Positions 55,424 through 64,000 of a DNA stretch of 64,000 bases are shown here, one piece after another. The translations under genes were made by a program, and so were the position numbers. Source of the DNA: Oasisia sp. SBJ-2009 (lineage: Eukaryota; Annelida; Polychaeta; Sabellida; Siboglinidae); assembly GCA_964017155.1 (NCBI GenBank), contig OZ024857.1, positions 13,991,902-14,055,901 of the forward strand. The letters run 5' to 3'. Under the pieces are notes generated by a model, which was not told the origin of the DNA, ran no database searches, and saw only the letters and a list, made by a program, of their open reading frames with translations. Position 1 is the stretch's first letter. Every line of letters starts with the position of its first letter.

Positions 55424-55790
55424 CAAGTGCGAATTCATGCAATGTATGCATCAGGCAAGTGCAAATTTATGCAATATTGGCATCAGGCAAGTGTAAATTC
55501 ATGCAATGTCAACATCAGGCAAGTGCAAATTCATGCAATGGCAATAGCAGGCAAGTGCAAATTCATGCAATGTCAGCATCAGGCAAGTGCAAATTCATGC
55601 AATGTCAATAGCAGGCAAGTGCAAATTCATGCAATGTCAGCATCAGGCAAGTGCAATTTTATGCAATATTGGCATCAGGCAAGTGCAAATTCATGCAATG
55701 TTAGCATCAGGCAAGTGCAAATTGAAGCAATGTCAGCATCAGGCAAGTGTAAATTCAATTAATATCAACACCAGACAAGTGGATATTTGA
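55424..55790 (+). repeat. 32-bp tandem repeat, about 11 copies
   Basis: Consensus CAGGCAAGTGCAAATTCATG plus CAATGTCAGCAT, 32 bp, with scattered substitutions and degenerate outer copies. Because 32 is not a multiple of 3, the long frame through it cycles through all three phases and is not a gene. Confidence 0.95.
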
Positions 55791-56980
55791 AATAGTTAGT
55801 GACAATTTTTTTATACTTTCAATAACAACTTAACTATGTTGCAATTACACCAAAATAGTAGTGGTAAATTCACGACATAACGTGTCATTTCAGTTGATTG
55901 AGTCTTTCTAGTGATGGATTTCCAAATGCATTTCTCATAACATACAAAATGTGATTTGCAATGCTATTCTACTCTACTGGCTGGCTGAAATATGGAAGGA
56001 TAAAAGCAGTCCATGAAGAATCCACGAAGACATAGCGAGACAGGCAGCCAGACACCTGCTGGAAAGACAAGACACAATACCAATTAAGGCATGTCACCAT
56101 CCATAATGAAATCACGTCCTGAGTTCCGATAATGGCCTTTCAACCAACTTAGGAATGCACATTGATTGCAGCACTAATGATAATTCCTTCCCATATTCCC
56201 ACAACAATTATGGCATAATCCTGTAAGCAGTAATCCTTTCACGGAGGCATGCAGCCCAGCATCTGCATCTGATGCACTTGATCTGACAATAGGGGCATCA
56301 CTTTTTCTACACCGTAATTCAAACTGTTGACGAGTGTGAATAGAAAAATAGATCAACTAGGCATGTTACAACATGTCTAGACCCGGTGGCTTGTTTTTAT
56401 TCAGGTTTTTATGACTTCCATTATTTCTGAGCTTGTTTTTCTGTCAGTTGACGTAATTCATTAACCCTTGCTTGCTAGCCTGTTCTTCACTCATCACCCA
56501 TCCATCCAATCACTCAGTCACTCCTTCATTTAGTAAGAAATTGCGTAATTAAAATCCTCAGATAATTTGCTCAACATCCAGTTAATGTCAAAAAGATACT
56601 GTTGTGTTTTTGAGTGAACAGTGAGAGAAGTGCCTGTGACAATACAATGAGAATGACAGTAGGTTACTCGGGAGGGATTAAGGAACTGCAGTCTAAATAT
56701 GTACAACTCTTGTAGCAGCTAAATGAAGGCCAGGCCTTCTGTACTGTTCCTAATTCATCACACCTGCTGAACGTTTCTATTGTGGTCTTTTGAAATCAGC
56801 ACCCTTTGAACTGTATAAATCTAGCAACAACAGCATTGCCAGGAAAAGAATCACAAATCTGCAAAGTTCCAAAAGTGTACAAATGGGTTAGGTTTCATAT
56901 TGGTTCAACCATCTACTTACTCTTCCAATACATGGTGGGACTCAAAATTGAGCAATGAAAAATGGCCTCCTAAACCACAA
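55791..56980. other. Intergenic stretch, nothing recognised
   Basis: AT-rich sequence with no gene, RNA or element signature seen. Confidence 0.4.
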
Positions 56981-57099
56981 GACGTGATGTGATGTGACGA
57001 GATGTGACGTGACGTGACGTGACGTGACGTGACGTGACGTGACGTGACGTGACGTGACGTGACGTGACGTGACGTGACGTGACGTGACGTGATGTGACT
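56981..57099. repeat. (TGACG)n pentamer array
   Basis: About 20 head-to-tail GACGT units with GATGT variants at both ends. Every period contains TGACGT, a CRE/ATF half-site-like hexamer, and ACGTG. Confidence 0.96.
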
Positions 57100-57714
57100 A
57101 TCAAGAAAATTGAATTGAATTGAAGACCATCAGACATGGCCCACAATGCTACCTGCTACTGATGTCCACAAAATCACCAGACTGATAATCACCACCACAA
57201 ACTGATATAATAATAATTATTCTGTTTCTTAATATGACATTTCTTATGTAAATTAATACTTATCTAATCGTTTCCCAGACTAAAATGATGCTAAGATATT
57301 CAATAAATTAAGTGAAAACATAAAATACTTAGGGTGTAAAAATGGGGGTATGCTCACCAAACGCAGCTGATGAGCATACTGGACTTTGTGCATGACGACA
57401 ACACAGAGGCTGACGTGCGCTAATTTATCCAGTGGCGATCCCACCAATCAGCGCTTCCTTGGCATGTCTTCTTGCTAAGCAGACATGCGACCAAAAGTTC
57501 TAAAAGTTTGATTATTTTTGTTGCTTTATACGTATATTTAGTTCTTTTCTGTCGCGTGTTATTCGTCTGCGTCCGTTCGTCCGTTATCGCTCGCCGGTAA
57601 TTGGAGGTGAGCGGAGTTCAGATAAGTATTTCCTGTTCCTTTGTCTCTGTGACCTACTTTTGTCTACCCGGGTTCCGCCATTTTGCGCCTTCTTTGGTTG
57701 AATTTGTCGTCGGC

Positions 57715-58265
57715 CTTTCCATGTCATCAGCGTCTTCTCCAATTTATGTGCGTTACGTCGGCCACATTCATGTGTACTGGCTGCATGCGTTCGTGGGATC
57801 GGCAAACTTGTTGGCCGGATTTGACACTCGGGACCGCCCGTGCGACGTCCGGTATTTAGGTCGTCGAGGGGCTACCCTGGGCCTGGTAAATTTATTTGCG
57901 CATGCTAACAGAATGGCGCGGTTTATTTCGTATTGGGCAGATGTCATTGTGCTGCATTGGGGAGGGCACACTGTCCGTTCCTAACCCGATCACGGTTGCC
58001 CTTGACATCCAACGTCTAGCGTTAAAAAGCTCGCTACGGGCATCCGTCGGGTCACTTCTTCCCTCCCAGTTGTGTCGGCGCTGAAAATGGCGGCACTTTT
58101 AGTTTTGACGCGGGTGCCGAGTGGGTTATGCAAATTAATCGGTCCTTGGACGTGTTTGTTCAGAAGATGTGGGTTTCAATTTCCGGAAGCACAAACGACT
58201 TCGGAACTATGTCCAACCTATGTTTCGTAGGGATGGGGTCCATTTCTCCGATGTCGGCAATTAAC
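57715..58265 (+). pseudogene. Decayed SGNH-hydrolase (esterase) domain of retroelement type
   Basis: In one frame, IYVRYVGHIHVYWLHAFVG, CDVRYLGRRGATLG and YWADVIVLHWGGHT match blocks I-III of an SGNH hydrolase. After a frameshift near 57960-57985 the next frame gives PITVALDIQRLALK and, at 58232, DGVHFSDVGN (block V with its Asp and His). The block I serine position is Ile here and the GGND motif reads GGHT. A TGA at 58082 interrupts the second frame. SGNH domains occur in CR1-type LINEs and some tyrosine-recombinase retroelements; which element this came from is not visible. Confidence 0.75.
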
Positions 58266-60494
58266 GGATTTTTTTTCGGGGTGTGAAATAGCCTCAGTTA
58301 CCCAGGCTCCGTGAGGTGGCAGCACCTTTAAGCCCCTCACACCCGCAACTATGAAAGAAAAATTAAAATAACGATATACTTTTACACGATAATGATATCT
58401 TATGAAAAGTATTCAACACTGAACTTATATTAACACCAAAGTAAGTAATAATTCAAATTTACAGTTGTTTATAAAATACGAATTACGACAGGTTTAACCA
58501 GTATCCGTGAGGTGGCTGTGGGGGGGGGTCACATGTTCGGTGACCTGTGGCTTATTTCCCCCACTTTTGGGGTTATGGTTTAGTTTTACCATTAAGTATT
58601 CAGCAGCAGGTAGTTTGCTAATTAGGTGGCAAGTTGCAAAGGCACTTCTTATATAATCAAATATACATGTTTTTCCATTTGTTCTAGCAATACCGTTGAT
58701 GCTGCATTATATGTGGAAATGTGGACTCACTAACAGCCTGATGTTCACGAGACGTGTATGTACTCAGTCGTAGGCGTGGCATTGGGTTGTTGAGTCCACA
58801 TTTCTTTTTCTTAATTTGTCAGTGTGCCAAAAAAGGGATTACACACTTGACAGTAAATAATAAACGTCATACTTTTGGCCAATTCATATCGATTCTGGTC
58901 TCTGTGTTGCTTCTTGCATAAATACAGTTTCAAACAATAAAATAAAAAACAATATTAGAAAATAGATACAAAATAAAAACTACAGTACTATCATTCTGAC
59001 ATGGCAGCCAGTATTTTTAACTACCCCTATATGTAAACTATTCCCAAGATATATTGTTGAGCATCATCTGTCATGAATCCTGCCACACTTCTATACACCC
59101 ACATGATTGCAAAAACATCACATGCAGCAGATTACAAGTTTCCTACTCATTGATGCCAAGGCTTTTTTCCACAGACAAAAACAATTCTAAAAGGAACACA
59201 AAAAATATCCATTCCATTTTAAAAGCGAATCAATAGATGTGCAAAACACTTGTAATGACAGTGCTAATAGAAGAGCCAGCTGCTTCTGTGAATTATATTC
59301 CTGTACCTTAAAAGTGACAAATGACAGTGCAGATTAATGCGTGTTGCCACATACAAAAAACTTTCTCGCGGCTGTCACAAGAAAACAATCGTCCAATCAA
59401 TAGCTAGGCACGTCAGGAAGTATTTCTTTCGCATTCGCTACAGCAGGTCAATAGTTCAATACTTCCATCCTGTCCAATATTCTCTGCTTCTAATCTCTGA
59501 TGTCATAGTGCCATTCATGTGCTAATGAAACATTTCACGTAGTGTTCTGGTGACATGATGTGTGATACTGTCGCGTAAATCCAGAGCTCGTTTTTAACCT
59601 GATTTACAAATGAAAGCGACTGATGTAAGGACTGTACTGGTTTTCCACCTCATTTCCATCTCCACACAATGCACTAGATTCCAGTTACTAGGGTAAATAC
59701 TGCAAACACATCATCCATGTTTCTTATGTTTGCTTGAGTTGCCTTTGTTGATAGTTTGTCATATCTTTTTGAGATTTTACACACTCTTCTAGCTTTAGAC
59801 TGCCTTGTCTTTAATCTAGAAAAGGCACAGAAATAATTACCATTTGTAAAATATGTAAAACCTTACATTAAAAAAATCCATTGACTTCATTAAGTAACTT
59901 TGATGCATGTAATGTTTTATTTTTGTTTTTAATGAATACAGATTTACTACATTTACGTTATTAATTTTAACTTGTCATCATTATCTATATTAACTATTTT
60001 ATGTTTTAACTTGTCCTTCAATGATCTACATATTGACACATGTACTACTTTTAAAATGTAACATCTGTCAATATTTAAATGACCTATTCTAGAGGTACTA
60101 TTAATCCGTAAAATGTGTAGATATCAATCATCTTGTACTTTATCTAGATACTTACATATACTCGGATTTGCCATCATTGTGAATATTCTGTGTTTTTCTA
60201 TCTATACGTGTGTGAATTTTCATGTCATGCACATGTGTGACCACTTGATTTAGTTCCAATCAACCGCTAAATTAGCTCAATCACATGATGGCCATGTGCC
60301 GTATTCTGAAACCATGCATGGGTGACCTTGGTGGTGTGGTTTTGACCACAACACAACCTTGTCAATCAATAATTACCACTGATTGTTCTTCCACTGAGGC
60401 TTAATCTCACTTCGCAGCCGTCAAGTCACACAGGGCTAGGCACAGAGATCAATAGCAATGGGCTGGTGTACACGCTACTGATGATAACTACCAA
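58266..60494. other. Non-coding stretch after the hydrolase remnant
   Basis: GAAATGTGGACTCA near 58715 and TGAGTCCACATTT near 58790 form an inverted pair, and CCGTGAGGTGGC occurs at about 58308 and 58505. These may belong to the 3' part of the same decayed element. The rest holds no recognised gene. Confidence 0.45.
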
Positions 60495-60514
60495 ATGGGG
60501 GGAAGAAATGGAGG

Positions 60515-60591
60515 GAGAGAGAGAGGGAGGGGGAGGTACATTGAGGGAGTGAGGGAGAGAGAGACACAAACAGAGACAGAGAGACAGCGAC

Positions 60592-60674
<83 letters not shown>

Positions 60675-60715
60675 CAGAGACAGAGACAGAGACAGAGACA
60701 GAGAGAGAGAGAGAC

Positions 60716-60746
<31 letters not shown>

Positions 60747-60885
60747 CAGAGAGAGAGACACAAACAGAGACAGAGACAGAGACAGAGAGAGACAGAGAGA
60801 GAGACAGAGACAGAGAGAGACAGAGAGAGAGACAGAGAGACAGACAGAGAGAGATGGAGACAGACAGAGACAAAAAGAGACTGAG
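60515..60885. repeat. GA / CAGAGA microsatellite
   Basis: Purine-rich tract of GA dinucleotides mixed with GACAGA hexamers; open frames on both strands (Ser-Leu and Arg-Glu/Gln repeats) are artefacts of composition. Confidence 0.95.
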
Positions 60886-61162
60886 GCCTGAGACTTGAGG
60901 GATTGAGTTGAATTAACGCAAGGTGCTTTATGACATATACTTGTTATTAAACCTGTGATAAAATACTGTGCCTCTGTCTTAAGTTGACCTTTGTGAGTGT
61001 TCTTCTTCATCCACGTGTGCATCATCACATTCAGGATATTGCTTCACTGTTAATAAGTATTTCATCATTGATATGTTCATAACATTAAGCAATATTTTAA
61101 ACTTCGATAAAGATTACATTATTTTGTAACCATGATATTAGTAAATTTACATTGTACTAACC

Positions 61163-61265
61163 ACATTAGAGCTAGTGTTGTGGTTAGCACATTCACCTAG
61201 AATACTGGTGCTCTGGGTATCAGGCATAATATATGGTGTATAAACTTGCTGTCAACATTGGGTAT
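61163..61265 (+). mobile_element. Possible tRNA-derived SINE head
   Basis: GTGTTGTGGTTAGCACATTC and CTCTGGGTATCAGGC resemble degraded A and B boxes. The body is not clearly shared with the other SINE copies. Confidence 0.35.
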
Positions 61266-63520
61266 CATGTATCCCTCATGACTTGGTGATCATGTTAATA
61301 TCCGTCACATCTGAATTTGGGATATAAAAGAACCACTGGGGATGACAAGCATGCTAGCAGTAGTCACCCTGAGTTCCAGCATTGAAAAGTAAATTTTTGC
61401 AGTAATGTTCTCGAAAAGGCTGACTACCGAGGTAGTCAAACAATCGAGGCTTCACAAGACTGTAACACTGTAACCACAATACACAGACAGTTAAGAGAAT
61501 GTTGCTGAGCGCTGGAAGTAACTAACACTAGAATATGCAGGCTTTGTCTAAGTGGATCTACCATCCTGTTTATCTACCTACACAATCGAAGGTAAAATAC
61601 ATTTATTTTGACAATCCAAAAAAACAATTTGTCATTCTATTCATAGGAATAAATGGAACACTGTGGCATTTGACAGTTTTGACATGATAGACCTTGATCT
61701 AATGATGTATTGCCCAATGCCGCTGTTTCTTTCACTATCTTTAGAGCAGCCAAAAACATTTTGCTTGCCTGACTTACTAAACATACTGGGTCTACTACTA
61801 TACCTTTGGCATATGCAGACAATGATGATGAACCATATGAAAGATGAAACAAGCACAAGTGAGTGAAGACATCTCAGATGTTTCTTAAAATACCGAACCA
61901 GTTGCAATAACCAATAAGTAACCTTGTCTTGGCGGGGCAAGTTATTTCCATCACACAACAACTGATATGGCAATCGGCTGCCAAGAAGCATGGAGACATG
62001 CCACTTTCTTTGCTATTAAACCTTAGATACTGACACTTGCAGTATTTTGCATGGCTCCATTGTGTCTGGCCACCAGCAGAGTATACAATAGCACACGACT
62101 AAATGGACATTATTGCAAATGACGGTGTTGGTCAGAAAGAAATCAGTGAAATGTGGTTCTTACACGAGACGAATGCTGATGGCAGCATGGAGAGGGCAAT
62201 AATGAAGACATCCACAGAACAGTGAAATCAGAAGAAAAAAGATCACAAGCAAAATTAGAAGAAAAAAAAACAAGCAGGATTCATATGGCTGATTTATAGT
62301 TTTGCGAATGTCAAAGTTCTTGTGCTGTTTATTAATTAATTCTGAGTAAATCTTAAGCCATATTTAACTTATAAAGCGCACTGCTGTCATTGCTGCATTG
62401 CAGCATTAAGTTGTTGGGTCGTTAGAGAAAGGTAATTTTCTGTTAAGATCATAGTTAAGCAGAAAAATCTATTTTACAGAAAAACAGACAAGACAGAAAA
62501 CAATATCTAGGAATTGTAAAAAAATATAATTTAAAAATATAATAGATTAAAACAATTGTTAGGAAACATCATTTATACACGCTGTGCATCACAGCAACAG
62601 CAGTTCACTATCACCCCAGTAACAGAGCGAACACAGAATTAGGATCACCAACCAGTCCCAACTGATTCCCATAACTATAAAATATAGGAAACCAGTCCGC
62701 AGAAGCTTGTTCTGTAACCTTGCTATTAAGGTCACTTTTGGCCAGCCCACAGGGTGACCTTAATAGAGGGTTCCCTGTACATACTGTGCTAGAACATGCC
62801 GTGAAATACATGGAGCAGATCACTGGAAACAGGGTAAAGAAAGGGTAAAGAAAAGACAGAAACAAAAGAAAAGGCTAGAAAATAATAAACTGACAGTTAT
62901 GGTGTTGTACATGTGAAGCGTACAGGATTGAGCACCAGCATGACTGACTTAGATACATCCCAAAGCCAGCAGATGTAAAAAAAATCTATCTGGGTTATGC
63001 CGATACCACATCTACCGCAGACCATTACGCAACATATTTTTTGGCCAGATGGTAGATTATGCCCTGCCTGGCAACTAGTGCCTGATACTGATGACTGCAT
63101 TGGGTGGGTTTATCTTGATCACAGCTAGCATCAGGTAAGTTGACACCATGTCAAATTGCAATTACAAATGTCACATCACATTTCACGGCTTGCATCATAG
63201 CTATCTCCCACTCATCTATTCATTTGAAATATGGCTTCTTTGTCCATGTGTGCAATCATCTCCTTCAACATACAAGCACTAGTGTCTTCCTGCAGCCACC
63301 TTGTGATGTGTATATCAGTGATTAAAAGGTTAACATGATGCTAATTACAGTTGATGTAACGTTATGTACTAATTATGCATTGTATCCCTGCAGAATGTAA
63401 AGGCCACAGCTACTAACCACAAAAATTACCACGGCCAGGAATAACTGACCTTCTCGATTGTTGGCTTATTGTGAAATCTATCTAATAAATGTGCTGCCTA
63501 CCAATATCTGCAGGTAATCT
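61266..63520. other. Intergenic stretch without recognised gene
   Basis: Short unrecognised frames only, including an antisense pair at 61641-61991. No splice-supported gene was found. Confidence 0.4.
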
Positions 63521-63529
63521 GGTGTAAGC

Positions 63530-64000
63530 TTGTCGTTAAAAAACATTCTGTGTCAAATGGGGTTCAACAACATCAGAGTTTTTTAATGTTTCGAATGGTG
63601 TTTGACAAGGTGGGATTTTGTCCCCATATTTATTTATCGTATACATTGATGATCTGAGCAATATGCTAAATAGTGCTGGTATAGGTTGTCACATACACAA
63701 CTGCTGCACTAACCATGTGTTCTATGCCGATGACATATGTGTTATTGCTCCCAGTCCTAGTGGGCTTCAGGGTTTGCTGAACATATGTGCAAAGTTTGGC
63801 TTTGAAAATGTTGAATATAACCCTATCAAGTCGTTGTGTATGGTCTTCAAACCACGTGGTTTTAACCTGAAATGTCCAGATATGTATATGAACCTAAACA
63901 AGCTTGCATATGTCAAAGAAGCAAAATATTTAGGTGTGATAATATGCAATGACCTGAAAGATGACGGAGATATTTTAAGACATCTACGTAATTGTTATGC
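63530..64000 (+). pseudogene. Non-LTR retrotransposon reverse transcriptase, partial
   Basis: From 63543 the frame reads TFCVKWGSTTSEFFNVSNGV, then TGA (63603-63605) where Arg is expected (CGA to TGA), then QGGILSPYLFIVYIDDL, FYADD (63720-63734), NPIKS and KYLGVIICNDL, open to the window edge. These are palm and thumb motifs of a LINE reverse transcriptase. Upstream of about 63530 the frame is lost, so the copy is 5' truncated or decayed. The clade is not assigned. Confidence 0.88.

Noticed and set aside
55424..55790. CRISPR-like array or coding repeat protein
   Set aside because: Units are head to tail at 32 bp without unique spacers, in an animal genome, and 32 is not divisible by 3.
57601..57984. 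Intact 127-residue host gene
   Set aside because: Its second half is a hydrolase domain that continues in another frame and is interrupted by a stop, so it is a pseudogene fragment.

Overview
The window is nuclear DNA from an animal, most likely an invertebrate. It has spliced genes with GT/AG introns, long AT-rich non-coding stretches, a tRNA-derived SINE family, remnants of non-LTR retrotransposons, DNA-transposon remnants and many micro- and minisatellites. No prokaryotic gene organisation is present. The phylum cannot be fixed from the sequence alone.

Two host genes are supported, arranged tail to tail. The first, on the + strand, has three coding exons (11018-11659, 12693-12824, 13883-15154) that join in phase 0 into a 681-residue protein. 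It has a poly-Q N-terminal half, one HMG box closest to that of SMARCE1/BAF57, and a C-terminal coiled coil. A long T/G-rich 3' untranslated region appears to run to an AATAAA at 19941. The second, on the - strand, is the TP53I11 orthologue (tumour protein p53-inducible protein 11), a small multi-pass membrane protein. Its six coding exons lie between 43206 and 24659 and give 238 residues. Intron phases agree at every junction.

Layout: 1-10.8 kb holds no recognised gene. It contains a GGCGCA hexamer satellite, a large interrupted inverted repeat (5199-10275) and, nested in it, a TA-flanked DNA transposon. 10.9-20 kb is the HMG-box gene. 20-24.3 kb is intergenic with SINE pieces, a hairpin and minisatellites. 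24.3-43.2 kb is TP53I11, whose introns carry SINEs, LINE tails, a near-perfect 85-nt hairpin, tandem duplications and a large compound microsatellite. 43.2-57 kb has no recognised gene but holds LINE tails, a Foldback-like element with a 9-bp flanking duplication, a cluster of CACGTG motifs, a CCAAT/TGACC-rich minisatellite, a 32-bp minisatellite and a TGACG array. 57.7-58.3 kb is a decayed SGNH-hydrolase domain of a type seen in retroelements. The right edge cuts through a reverse-transcriptase fragment.

The two genes have no evident shared pathway: one is a probable chromatin or DNA-bending protein, the other an endomembrane protein. I found no convincing new multi-gene system. The best leads are the unusual HMG-box architecture, the Foldback-like element, the nested inverted-repeat elements, the intronic hairpin and the binding-site-like satellites.
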